Source: Micromonospora sp. WMMA1363
Lineage (GTDB): Bacteria; Actinomycetota; Actinomycetes; Mycobacteriales; Micromonosporaceae
NCBI RefSeq assembly: GCF_030345795.1
Contig: NZ_JAUALB010000001.1
Span: 3,464,001 to 3,528,000 of the forward strand
DNA length: 64,000 bases
Direction of reading: 5' to 3'
In this document: in pieces, positions 27,251-35,448 of the stretch
Layout: every line of letters begins with the position of its first letter
How positions within the stretch are numbered: the first letter of the stretch is position 1
The notes under the pieces: model-generated
Databases searched by the model: none
Told to the model about the DNA's origin: nothing
What the model saw: only the letters and a program-made list of their open reading frames with translations
Translations under genes and position numbers: made by a program

Positions 27251-27312
27251 GGCCGCTCAGCCGAAGAAGGGGCGGGCGGGAGGTTGGCCACTCAGCCGAA
27301 GAAGGGGCGGGC
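27251..27312. repeat. 27-nt direct repeat duplicating the pit 3' end
   Basis: GGCCGCTCAGCCGAAGAAGG (27251-) recurs as GGCCACTCAGCCGAAGAAGG (27286-) 35 nt later; each copy continues GGCGGGC. The second copy holds the real pit stop codon; the first lies just downstream, so a short tandem duplication of the gene end is likely. Confidence 0.7.
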
Positions 27313-28296
27313 CAGGAGGTACATCAGGGCGCCGATGGAGCCGGCGGCGGGAAAGGTCAGCACCCAGGCGCCGATGATGTTGCCGGCGACGCCCCAGCGA
27401 ACGGCGGAGAGCCGCTTGGTGGCGCCCACGCCCATGATCGCCGAGGTGATCGTGTGCGTGGTGGAGATGGGCGCACCGAGGACCAGGGCCTGGAAGTAGA
27501 GCACCGAGCTGGCCACGGTCTCGGCGGCGAAGCCCTCCGGCGGGCGCAGGTCGATGATCCTCCGGCCCAGCGTCCGGATGATCCGCCAGCCACCGACGTA
27601 GGTGCCGACGGCCAGGACGGCGGCCGAGGTCCAGAACGTCCACTCCGGGATGACCGTGGCGTCGTCCTGGAAGCCACCCACGAAGAGCGCGAGAACCACG
27701 ATGCCGATGGTCTTCGCGGCGTCCTGCATGCCGTGGCCAACCGACATGGCCGCGGCCGAGGCGGTCTGTGCCCAACGGAAGCCCCGGTTGAGCCTGCCGG
27801 GTTGCCCCTTCCGGAAGATCCACCGGACGGCGATCATCGCGAGGTAGCCGAGCAGGAAGCCGACCAACGGCGACAGGATCATCGGGATGACGACGTTCTC
27901 CCCGATGCCGGTCCAGAGCACGGTGCCGGACGCGGCGATGGTCGAGCCGACCAGGCCGCCGATCAGCGCGTGCGACGACGACGAGGGCAGGCCGAAGTAC
28001 CAGGTGATGATGTTCCAGATGATCGCGCCGACCACGCCGGCGAAGACGATGCCGAGGCTGGACGTGCCGGTGGGCAGCTTGACCAGCCCGCCACCCACGG
28101 TCTTGGCCACCTCGGCACCGAAGTGGGCGCCGACGAAGTTGCCGACCGCGGCCATGACCAGGGCCGCCCGCGGGGTCAGCGCCCGGGTGGAGATGCTGGT
28201 CGCGATCGCGTTGGCGGCGTCGTGGAAGCCGTTGGTGTAGTCGAACACGAGAGCCACCGCGATCACCGCCAGCACGGCGATGAGTTCCGGACTCAC
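27292..28296 (-). CDS. pit: Low-affinity inorganic phosphate transporter (Pit family)
   Basis: 334 aa, about ten membrane spans. Pit signatures occur twice as an inverted repeat: the N-terminal DYTNGFHDAANAIATSI and the C-terminal GAPISTTHTITSAIMGVG; also YFGLPSSSSHALIGGL. It moves metal-phosphate in with protons. GTG start at 28296. It lies 3 nt after the DUF47 gene, which is its usual partner, so the two form an operon. Streptomycete pitH genes of this type sit beside pst as here. Confidence 0.93.
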   Translation of the reverse strand: MSPELIAVLAVIAVALVFDYTNGFHDAANAIATSISTRALTPRAALVMAAVGNFVGAHFGAEVAKTVGGGLVKLPTGTSSLGIVFAGVVGAIIWNIITWYFGLPSSSSHALIGGLVGSTIAASGTVLWTGIGENVVIPMILSPLVGFLLGYLAMIAVRWIFRKGQPGRLNRGFRWAQTASAAAMSVGHGMQDAAKTIGIVVLALFVGGFQDDATVIPEWTFWTSAAVLAVGTYVGGWRIIRTLGRRIIDLRPPEGFAAETVASSVLYFQALVLGAPISTTHTITSAIMGVGATKRLSAVRWGVAGNIIGAWVLTFPAAGSIGALMYLLARPFFG

Positions 28297-28299
28297 GGA

Positions 28300-28926
28300 T
28301 CAGGACTCCTTGACCGCGATGGTCTCGACGGTGTTCGCCACGTGCTCGAAGGCGTCGCAGGCGGCTTCCAACTCGTCGGCCACCTCCTTCATCTTCAGGA
28401 CGGTCAGCGCGTCGTACTCGCCGGAGAAGAGGCGGACCAACAGCATCCGGTACGCCTGGTCGCCCTCGTTCTCCAGCCGGTTGCACTCGATCCAGTAGTC
28501 CTCGAGGAACTTCATGGTCTTCAGGTGGGGCATCGCCTCGGCGGTTAGCTTGGCCTGCTGGTCCAGCACGTTGACCAGCTCGTGCATCTCCCGCGGCAGC
28601 GAGGGGAGCTGGGTCAGGCCGTACAGGTAGAGCAGGTTACCGACCGCCTCCAGGTGGTCCATCACGTCGTCCAGCTGAGAACCGAGCCGGTAGATGTCCT
28701 CCCGGTCGAACGGCGTGACGAAGGTAGAGTTGATCTTCTTGAACAGCTCGTGGGTGATCTGGTCGCTGTCGTGCTCCACCTCGGTGAGCCGCTCGCTCAC
28801 CGACTCCACCGCCACGCCGGGCAGGGCCAACTCGTTGAGGAGCCGGGTGCCCCGCACCAGGTTGTGCGCGGCCCTCGTGAACAGCTCGTAGAAGGCGTCC
28901 TCGTTCGGGCGGAAGGGAAACTTCAC
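28300..28926 (-). CDS. DUF47 (PhoU-like) Pit accessory protein
   Basis: 208 aa, all-helical PhoU-like protein found next to Pit transporters, thought to control their activity. Visible features: FRPNEDAFYELFTRAAHNLV, VEHDSDQITHELFKKINSTF, FDREDIYRLGSQLDDVMDHL and VLKMKEVADELEAACD. GTG 28926 has GAGGTC 8 nt upstream; the longer frame to 29049 covers the promoter region and is not used. First gene of the DUF47-pit operon, with a candidate PHO box about 120 nt upstream. Confidence 0.9.
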   Translation of the reverse strand: MKFPFRPNEDAFYELFTRAAHNLVRGTRLLNELALPGVAVESVSERLTEVEHDSDQITHELFKKINSTFVTPFDREDIYRLGSQLDDVMDHLEAVGNLLYLYGLTQLPSLPREMHELVNVLDQQAKLTAEAMPHLKTMKFLEDYWIECNRLENEGDQAYRMLLVRLFSGEYDALTVLKMKEVADELEAACDAFEHVANTVETIAVKES

Positions 28927-29043
28927 AGCACAGACCTCGTCGTGTCGGTGGCGGGGGTGGCGGCGGCACGGAGACACACCTGCCTGGGGATGGTAGGTAA
29001 CGTCGGATCCAGGGATTCGCCGGCCCAACACCGGCCAGACCCC

Positions 29044-29076
29044 CCTCACCGCCTATTCACCTCTTATTAACCCTCA
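29044..29076. promoter_or_regulatory. Candidate PHO box upstream of DUF47-pit
   Basis: Three consecutive 11-nt units on the plus strand, CCTCACCGCCT, ATTCACCTCTT and ATTAACCCTCA, follow the PhoP repeat pattern with exact 11-nt spacing. The site overlaps the ppk2 stop codon and lies about 120 nt upstream of the DUF47 start, reading opposite to it. PHO boxes work in either orientation, so phosphate control of DUF47-pit is plausible but untested. Confidence 0.5.
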
Positions 29077-30046
29077 CCCTTTTCTCAGACCCCAACAGCC
29101 GCTCCCGTTCCCGCCGTAGGTCGAACCCGGCAGGAGGATACCCGAGCGTGAGAGCGCCGAACGTCTCCCTCAGCAGGTGCGCGACCGCCCAGTCCCGGTA
29201 CCACTTGCGGTCCGCGGGGACCACGTACCAGGGCGCGGCTTCCGTGTCGCACCGGCTCAACGCCTCCGCGTACGCGGTCTGGTAGTCGTCCCAGCGGGCC
29301 CGGGCGTTGACGTCCGACGGGTCGTACTTCCAGTGCTTACGCGGGTCGCCCAGCCGCTCCAGTAGCCGCCGGCGCTGCTCGGCGTACGATATGTGCAGCA
29401 GCACCTTGACCGGGGTCACCCCGGCGTCGACCAGCTCCCGCTCAAAGGTGTTGATCTCGTCGTACCGGGCCCGCCAGACGGTCTCCGGCACCAGCGACTC
29501 GACCCGGGCCACCAGCACGTCCTCGTAGTGGGACCGGTTGAACACCCCGACGTACCCGGGCGGCGGCAACGCGCACCGGATCCGCCACAGGAAGTCGTGC
29601 CGAAGTTCCTCGGGGGTGGGCGGACCGAACGAACGGATGTGCAGCCCGAGCGGGTTCATCGCCCCGGCGACGCGCTTGACGGCGCCGTCCTTACCGCCGC
29701 AGTCCATCGCCTGCAGCACGAGCAGCACCCGGGGCGCACCACCCGCCACCCCACCCCGCGGCCCACCAGTCGCCTGCGCCGCCGCCTCGCCCGTCGTTCC
29801 CGCCCGAGCCTTCGCCGTGGCGAACAGCATCTCCTGCTGCCGGGCCAGTTCCCCGCCGAGCAGCCCGACCTGCGCCCGGGCCCAGCCCTTGCGGTCGTCG
29901 CCGGTCACGTCCCGGCCCGGCAGGCCGGGGGTCGACCCAGGGTCGACCACCGCGAGATCGACCCGGCCACCGGCGCCCGCCCGCAGCCTCCTCCGCATCG
30001 CCCCGCCCACCGGCCCCACCACACCCGACACATCGATAGCACTCAT
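29057..30046 (-). CDS. ppk2: Polyphosphate kinase 2 family protein
   Basis: 329 aa. PPK2-fold kinase that transfers phosphate between polyphosphate and nucleotides. Walker A QAMDCGGKDGAVK, then FNRSHYEDVLVARVE and DAGVTPVKVLLHISYAEQRR with the lid Arg residues, and a typical YRDWAVAHLL end. A long, low-complexity N-terminal part (about 95 residues) precedes the kinase core; an internal start near residue 17 is possible. Located between pit and a DUF402 gene, it extends the phosphate theme of this region. The preferred nucleotide is not predictable. Confidence 0.9.
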   Translation of the reverse strand: MSAIDVSGVVGPVGGAMRRRLRAGAGGRVDLAVVDPGSTPGLPGRDVTGDDRKGWARAQVGLLGGELARQQEMLFATAKARAGTTGEAAAQATGGPRGGVAGGAPRVLLVLQAMDCGGKDGAVKRVAGAMNPLGLHIRSFGPPTPEELRHDFLWRIRCALPPPGYVGVFNRSHYEDVLVARVESLVPETVWRARYDEINTFERELVDAGVTPVKVLLHISYAEQRRRLLERLGDPRKHWKYDPSDVNARARWDDYQTAYAEALSRCDTEAAPWYVVPADRKWYRDWAVAHLLRETFGALTLGYPPAGFDLRRERERLLGSEKRVRVNKR

Positions 30047-30270
30047 GCCCGCATCCTCGCCTACCCCGCCAAGCTCCGCTTCCCTCCGACGGTCACGCTC
30101 CTCCCCGACGTCACGGTGGACGATTCAGGCCCGCTCGGGGTCTTCGCGAGGCAATGCCGACGACGTGCCGGTCGCCCCTGTCCCGGTCCGACGCCGCTGA
30201 CCCGTGCCGCCCGTGACCACGGGCCGGGCCAGCAGGGCGCCGCTCCACCCCGGGCGGCCACGTGCCCGGC

Positions 30271-30777
30271 TCACACCACCAGTGCGAGCCACTTCCGGTA
30301 CGACGTGGCGAACGGTTCGGTGTCATCGCCGAGCGCACCGAGCAGCCAGCGGGCCGCCGCCTCCGCCTTGGTGACCACCTCGTCCGGGTAGTCGAACCGC
30401 TGCCGGTGCACGGCGAACTCGTCCTCGTCCCGCAACTCGACCAGGCCGGTGCCCCGACGGCGCACCACGTCGAGGTCGAGGTCGACCAGGTGCACGGTGT
30501 CCTCGTCCACCCACCGGGCCGGGCTGGTGATGTCGCAGTAGACCTCGCTGGTGCGTGGCGGCGGGTTGAACATGCCCGTCCACCAGGCGTGGTGCGGCAC
30601 CAGCAGCACGAACGGGATCTGCTCGACCGAGGGACGGCCGTGGTAGACCGAGGGGGTGCCGGTGGTCACCCCCAGCCAGACGCCGAGGTCGTCCTCCGTG
30701 AGCCGGCGGGCCGGGTAGTCGCGGTGGGCGCTGCCGTCGTACTTGCGGTAGATCACGCGGACCACGTCGCTCGGCAT
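30271..30777 (-). CDS. DUF402-domain protein
   Basis: 168 aa. DUF402 fold (nucleoside di/triphosphatase-like, related to FomD/Ntdp): RVIYRKYDGSAHRDYPAR, MFNPPPRTSEVYCDITSPAR, and HLVDLDLDVVRR followed by ELRDEDEFAVHRQRFDYPDE carrying the conserved acidic residues that bind metal. ATG 30777 has AGGGTG 7 nt upstream; the upstream frame to 31605 is the shadow of dinG. Divergent from dinG with 134 nt between them. Substrate unknown. Confidence 0.85.
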   Translation of the reverse strand: MPSDVVRVIYRKYDGSAHRDYPARRLTEDDLGVWLGVTTGTPSVYHGRPSVEQIPFVLLVPHHAWWTGMFNPPPRTSEVYCDITSPARWVDEDTVHLVDLDLDVVRRRGTGLVELRDEDEFAVHRQRFDYPDEVVTKAEAAARWLLGALGDDTEPFATSYRKWLALVV

Positions 30778-30911
30778 GACTGGCACCCTAGCCGATTCGG
30801 TTGAACCGGCGCGGCAGGGAAAGAACCGGGCGGCCGGCCGCCGGCCCACCGTGAGGACGCCACGGCGCCCGTCGGGCGACGCCTGTCGGGATCGGCGGGT
30901 ACCGTCGCACG

Positions 30912-33023
30912 GTGACCCCGCCGCGCACCGCCACCGGTTCCGCCAGCCCGTCGTCCCGTGCTCAGGGCCGGCGCTCCGGCAGCCCGGCGAGCGGGGCCGA
31001 CCTGCTCGAGGCGGCGGTCGGCGCGGTGCCCGGCGGCGCGGCGCGCCCCGGCCAGCAGGAGATGACGGCGGCGATCGAGGCGGCCGTGACAGCCCGCGAG
31101 CACCTGTTGGTGCAGGCCGGCACCGGCACCGGCAAGTCGCTGGCGTACCTGGCCCCCGCGCTGACCGTCGACGGCCCGGTGGTCGTCTCCACGGCCACCC
31201 TGGCGCTCCAGTCCCAGCTCGTCGACCACGACCTGCCCCGGCTCGCCGACGCGGTGGAACCGCTGCTGCGCCGGCGTCCCACCTTCGCCGTGCTGAAGGG
31301 CCGGCACCACTACCTCTGCCTGGCCCGGCTCGACAGCGCCACCGAGGAGGAGCCGGGGGACACACTCTTCGATGCCCCCCGCCCCGCCGGGGGGACGACG
31401 TGGCTCGGCGAGGCGGGCCGGCTCGGCAGACAGGTCCAGCGGTTACGCGACTGGGCGGAGAAAACCGGCACCGGCGACCGCGACGAACTGGACCCGGGCG
31501 TCGACGACCAGGCCTGGCGGCTGGTGTCGATGCCGGCACGGGAGTGCGTCGGGGCGACCCGCTGCCCGTTCGGGGCGGAGTGTTTCGCCGAGGCGTCCCG
31601 GGCACGCGCCCGCGAGGCGGACATCGTGGTGACCAACCATAGCCTGCTCGCGGTGGACATGCTGGCCGGGCGGCAGATCGTGCCGCCGCACCGGCTGCTC
31701 GTCGTCGACGAGGCGCACGAGTTGGCCGACCGGGTCTCCTCCGCCGCCCAAGCGGAACTGGTGCCGGAACTGATCGACCGGTCCACCCGCCGGGCCCGGC
31801 CGCTGCTGCGCCCGGAGACCGCCGACGCGCTCACCGCCGCGGGCGACGCGCTGGCCGTCGGGCTGGGCGAGACGCCGGCCGGGCGGATCACCGCCGGGCT
31901 GCCGGCCCCGCTGCGTGCGGCGTGCACGCTGCTCGACGCGGCGACCCGCGCCGCACTCGACGCGATCGGCGACGTCAAGGCCGACGATCCGGATCCGGTC
32001 CGCAAGCAGCAGGTGAAGGCGGTGCTCGACGAGCTGTCGACCACGGCCCAGCGGCTGCTGGAGGAGCCCGACCACGACGTGGCCTGGGTGGAACGGAACG
32101 ACGCCACCGGGCGGCAGGCGCTGGTGGTCGCCCCGCTCTCGGTGGCCGGCACGCTCGCCACCCATCTCTACGAGGAACGCACCGTCGTCGCCACGTCCGC
32201 GACGCTGACCCTGGGCGGCCGTTTCGACACGGTTGCCCGGGCCCTCGGCCTGGACGTCCCCACCGCGCCACCGTCCCCGGCCGCCGCCGCCCTCGCCGCC
32301 GCCGCGGGTGGCGGACCCGCCACCGCCCCGGCCGCCCCGGCCACCTGCGGGCCGGGGTGGCGGTCACTCGACGTGGGGTCACCGTTCGACTACGCCCGGC
32401 AGGGCATCCTCTACGTCGCGGCGCACCTGCCCCGACCCAGCGTGTCCGGCCTGCCGGACGCCGCCGGCGCGGAGCTACGCGGGCTGATCGAGGCGCTCGG
32501 CGGGCGTACGCTCGGGCTCTTCTCCTCCCGACGGGCGGCGCAGCAGGCCGCGGAGCTGATCCGGGCCCACACCGACCTGCCGGTGCTGCTGCAGGGCGAG
32601 GAGGCGCTGCCACTGCTCGTCCGCCGGTTCCGGGACGAGCGGTCGAGCTGCCTGTTCGGGGTGATGTCGCTCTGGCAGGGGGTGGACGTGCCCGGCGACT
32701 CCTGCCAGTTGGTCGTCATCGACCGGCTGCCCTTCCCCCGGCCGGACGAGCCGCTCGCCGCCGCCCGGGCGGCCGCGGTCGACGCGACCGGCGGGTCCGG
32801 ATTCGCCGCGGTCAGTGTGCCGATCGCCGCCGTCCGGCTCGCGCAGGGGGTGGGCCGGCTGATCCGGGCCACCGGGGACCGGGGCGTGGTCGCGGTCCTC
32901 GACTCCCGGCTGGAGACCGCCCGAGGATACGGCCCGTTCCTGCGCCGCTCGCTGCCCCCATTCTGGTACACGACCCGCCCGGACGTCGCCCGCGGCGCCC
33001 TCGAACGCCTCGCCAGGACCTGA
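30912..33023 (+). CDS. dinG: DinG-type ATP-dependent DNA helicase with Fe-S cluster motif
   Basis: 703 aa, superfamily 2 XPD-like helicase for DNA repair. Walker A AGTGTGKS (residues 69-76), DEAH at 266-269 (VVDEAHELAD). Four Cys at about 136, 212, 218 and 224 (YLCLARL, ECVGATRCPF, AECF) have the spacing of the 4Fe-4S domain. Motifs IV-VI at the C-terminus: TLGLFSSRRAAQQ, FGVMSLWQGVDVPGD and RLAQGVGRLIRATGDRGVV. GTG start 30912. An Ala/Pro-rich insert near residue 455 is probably a loop. Single-gene unit, convergent with the AI-2E gene. Confidence 0.92.
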   Translation: MTPPRTATGSASPSSRAQGRRSGSPASGADLLEAAVGAVPGGAARPGQQEMTAAIEAAVTAREHLLVQAGTGTGKSLAYLAPALTVDGPVVVSTATLALQSQLVDHDLPRLADAVEPLLRRRPTFAVLKGRHHYLCLARLDSATEEEPGDTLFDAPRPAGGTTWLGEAGRLGRQVQRLRDWAEKTGTGDRDELDPGVDDQAWRLVSMPARECVGATRCPFGAECFAEASRARAREADIVVTNHSLLAVDMLAGRQIVPPHRLLVVDEAHELADRVSSAAQAELVPELIDRSTRRARPLLRPETADALTAAGDALAVGLGETPAGRITAGLPAPLRAACTLLDAATRAALDAIGDVKADDPDPVRKQQVKAVLDELSTTAQRLLEEPDHDVAWVERNDATGRQALVVAPLSVAGTLATHLYEERTVVATSATLTLGGRFDTVARALGLDVPTAPPSPAAAALAAAAGGGPATAPAAPATCGPGWRSLDVGSPFDYARQGILYVAAHLPRPSVSGLPDAAGAELRGLIEALGGRTLGLFSSRRAAQQAAELIRAHTDLPVLLQGEEALPLLVRRFRDERSSCLFGVMSLWQGVDVPGDSCQLVVIDRLPFPRPDEPLAAARAAAVDATGGSGFAAVSVPIAAVRLAQGVGRLIRATGDRGVVAVLDSRLETARGYGPFLRRSLPPFWYTTRPDVARGALERLART

Positions 33024-33124
33024 CCCCGGGCGTCAGCCCCGCCCCGACCCGGCGTGCCCGTTGACTCCGCGCGCGCCCTCAGGGAACGAGCGGCCTTGGC
33101 GCCCGCCGAGACCGCTCATTCATG

Positions 33125-33210
33125 GACAGCGAGGGAACCGCGGGAACCGTTCACTGACAGCGCGGAAACCGCGGGACCCGTTCACTGACAGCGTGGGAAA
33201 CCGCCGGTCC
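33125..33210. repeat. 31-nt tandem repeat, about 2.7 copies
   Basis: Units begin GACAGCG and end CCGTTCACT: 33125-33155, 33156-33186 and a partial from 33187. The first two differ at a few positions. They lie between the convergent dinG and AI-2E genes, in a 214-nt gap without coding potential. Function unknown. Confidence 0.75.
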
Positions 33211-33237
33211 TGGCGGCGGCGCGGTGGGCAGGGTTGC

Positions 33238-34614
33238 TCAGGTGGCCTGGCTCGCCACCACCACCGCGTCCGGTGGGGTCGCCGGGACGGTACGGGCGGC
33301 GAGGCGGCGGACGGCGGTGTTGAGCACGGCGATCAGCGGCACCGCGACCAACGCGCCCGTGATCCCGGCGAGGACCACACCGGCGGTGATTCCGACGATC
33401 ACCGCAAGCGGGTGGATCGCCACCGCCCGACCCATGATCAGCGGCTGGAGCACATGCCCCTCCAACTGCTGCACGCCGACCACCGCCCCGAGAATGATCA
33501 GCGCGGTGATCACCCCGCTGTCGACCAGGGCGACGAGCACGGCGACCACACCCGACAGCGTCGCACCGACGATCGGGATGAACGCCCCGAGAAAGACCAG
33601 CGCGGCGAGTGGCAGGGCGAACGGGACGTCGAACACGACCAGGAAGATCCCGATGCCGACCGCGTCGATGAAGGCGACCAGAACCGTCGCCCGCACGTAC
33701 GCGCCCAACGTCTGCCAGGACGCTCGACCGGCGTCGTCGACCTTCCAACGGGCGTTCACCGGGAGGAGCCGGACCAGGAAGCGCCAGATCCGGCTGCCGT
33801 CCCGGAGGAAGAAGAACGTCGCGAAGAGCACCAGGATCGTGCCGGTCAGCACCTCGGCCAGGGTGGCCGCGGTGCTGAGCGCCCCGCTGGTCAACCCGTC
33901 GGTGTTGGAGTTGACCCAGTCCTCGGCCTCCTTGATGTAGCGGTCCAACTGGCCGTCGTCGAGGTGCAGCGGGCCGGTCTTCAACCAGTCCTGGATCTGG
34001 CGTACGCCCTGGGAAGCCTTCTCGCTCAGCTCCGGCACGCCCTGGATGAACTCGTTGACCACCAGGGTCAGCGTTCCGATCACCCCGGCCAGCCCGCCCA
34101 CCAACACCACTGCGGTCGCCAGCGACCGCGGGAACTGGGCCCGCAGCAGCCAGCCGACCGCCGGAGCGAGCAGGGCCGACAGCAGCAACGCGATCGCCAG
34201 CGGGATGATCACGATCCGGATCTGGCCGACGATCTTCAACAGGGCCCACGCGACGATGCCGACCGCGATCAGCCGCCACGACCACGCGGCGCTGATGCGC
34301 AGCGCGTGCGGCACGTCGGCGTCGTCCCGGCTGATCGTGGAGGTGTGCATCGCGGCCGGCGGTTGCCCGCCGACCACGGTCGCCGACGCAGGCGCCACCG
34401 GGCCCGGCGCCGCCGGCGAGGCGGTGCGCGGCTCGACGGCCGCCTCGGTACGGCGGGCATCGACCGACTCGCGCCGGGCGCGGAGCGCCGCACGGCCCGA
34501 CTCGTACGCGCGACGGACCCGTCCACGCATCCGCTCGAAGCGGCTCAAGCGCACCTCCCGGCGATAGCGCACCTCCCGGCGATGTGGCTGCACCGGCATG
34601 GCGGTACCGGCCAC
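33238..34614 (-). CDS. AI-2E (PerM)-family permease
   Basis: Up to 458 aa. After a basic, disordered head of about 105 residues come the eight membrane spans of the AI-2E family (LIAVGIVAWALLKIVGQIRI, IVIIPLAIALLLSALLAPAV, GTILVLFATFFFLRDGSRIW, FVLGAFIPIVGATL-like segment and HPLAVIVGITAGVVLAGITG). Members act as Na+/H+ antiporters or small-molecule exporters; signal export is not implied. ATG 34614 is the furthest start; a duplicated GCCGGGAGGTGCGC block near 34550-34585 makes a start at VRLSRFERM possible. Confidence 0.87.
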   Translation of the reverse strand: MAGTAMPVQPHRREVRYRREVRLSRFERMRGRVRRAYESGRAALRARRESVDARRTEAAVEPRTASPAAPGPVAPASATVVGGQPPAAMHTSTISRDDADVPHALRISAAWSWRLIAVGIVAWALLKIVGQIRIVIIPLAIALLLSALLAPAVGWLLRAQFPRSLATAVVLVGGLAGVIGTLTLVVNEFIQGVPELSEKASQGVRQIQDWLKTGPLHLDDGQLDRYIKEAEDWVNSNTDGLTSGALSTAATLAEVLTGTILVLFATFFFLRDGSRIWRFLVRLLPVNARWKVDDAGRASWQTLGAYVRATVLVAFIDAVGIGIFLVVFDVPFALPLAALVFLGAFIPIVGATLSGVVAVLVALVDSGVITALIILGAVVGVQQLEGHVLQPLIMGRAVAIHPLAVIVGITAGVVLAGITGALVAVPLIAVLNTAVRRLAARTVPATPPDAVVVASQAT

Positions 34615-34740
34615 GGGTCAGGTCGGACAGGATACGCCCGATCATGCCACCGTAGAGCAGATCCGCCACACGTTGCCCGCCGCACCCGGCCGGGTAACCA
34701 CGCCAGGGCCGGCGAAGCGGGACACGGTAGCGTCTGCGAC

Positions 34741-35079
34741 GTGACCGCCGACCAGAATCTCGAGTCCGGCCTGCCGATCCGGCTTCTACACGATCGCGTG
34801 CTGGTGCGCGTGGAGGAGGGCGAGGGTGAGCGTCGCTCCACCGCCGGCATTGTGATCCCGGCGACCGCCGCGGTCGGCCGGCGGCTGGCGTGGGCCACCG
34901 CGGTGGGGGTGGGGCCGAACGTCCGCTCGATCGTCTCCGGGGATCGGGTCCTTTTCGACCCGGACGACCGGTCGGAGGTCGAGTTGCACGGGCGTGGCTA
35001 CGTGCTGCTGCGCGAGCGGGACGTGCACGCCGTCGCCGCTGAGCGCGTCGAACCGGACTCGACCGGGCTGTACCTCTAG
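34741..35079 (+). CDS. GroES-like (Cpn10) protein, not linked to groEL
   Basis: 112 aa. A Cpn10 fold is visible: RLLHDRVLVRVEEGEGERRS, then the mobile-loop position TAGIVIPATA, then AVGVGPNVRSIVSGDRVLFD and YVLLRERDVHAV. It differs from classical GroES in the loop after VIPATA and in a longer N-terminus, so it may be a specialised co-chaperone. No CIRCE element is seen in front and no groEL is adjacent; the groEL of this window is 14 kb away. GTG 34741 is the likely start. Confidence 0.8.
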   Translation: MTADQNLESGLPIRLLHDRVLVRVEEGEGERRSTAGIVIPATAAVGRRLAWATAVGVGPNVRSIVSGDRVLFDPDDRSEVELHGRGYVLLRERDVHAVAAERVEPDSTGLYL

Positions 35080-35216
35080 CGTTTTCCAGCCGCACCTCTG
35101 GCGTGTTCCAGCAGCGCTGGCCGGCCCGCGCCGAGTCGGCACTGCTGAAGCGCACCCACCGTTTGCACCGCTCCGTCCCGGGAAGCCAGCCGCACCAGAG
35201 GCCCTGGGGAGGGACG

Positions 35217-35384
35217 ATGCCGGTATTGGTGAAGAAGCTGTTGCTCTGGGGCGGCGTCGCGTTCCTGATCTATTTCATGGCGTTCCGACCCGAGGGCGCC
35301 GCGGAGATGTTCAAGGCCATCGGCGCCGTTCTGATGGCGATGGCGCAGGGCCTCGGCGACTTCCTGACCAGCCTGATGACCTGA
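35217..35384 (+). CDS. Small membrane protein (55 aa)
   Basis: ATG 35217 has a strong GGGGAGGGA Shine-Dalgarno. The sequence has one membrane span (LLLWGGVAFLIYFMAF) and an amphipathic C-terminal half (MFKAIGAVLMAMAQGLGDFL). No family recognised; similar short proteins occur in Micromonosporaceae as far as I recall. Located 138 nt after the GroES-like gene on the same strand. Confidence 0.7.
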   Translation: MPVLVKKLLLWGGVAFLIYFMAFRPEGAAEMFKAIGAVLMAMAQGLGDFLTSLMT

Positions 35385-35392
35385 CCTGACCG

Positions 35393-35448
35393 GCGTCAGG
35401 CCCGGCCCGGGGCGTCAGGCCCGGCCCGGGGCGTCAGGGCCGGCCGGG
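35393..35448. repeat. 19-nt-period GC-rich repeat at a convergent gene junction
   Basis: GCGTCAGGCCCGGCCCGGGG occurs at 35393 and 35412, with a partial third copy from 35431 that runs into the 3' end of the protease gene. CCTGAC-CGGC-GTCAGG (35385-35400) forms a small hairpin. The block may act as terminator for both genes. Confidence 0.55.

Noticed and set aside
33125..33190. PHO box in the 31-nt repeats (GTTCACT words)
   Set aside because: PhoP sites need 11-nt spaced repeats; here the words recur every 31 nt between convergent gene ends.
33061..35155. Long ORFs on both strands (672 and 657 aa) over the AI-2E and GroES-like genes
   Set aside because: Asp/Arg/His-rich shadow frames; the real proteins in this interval are recognisable.
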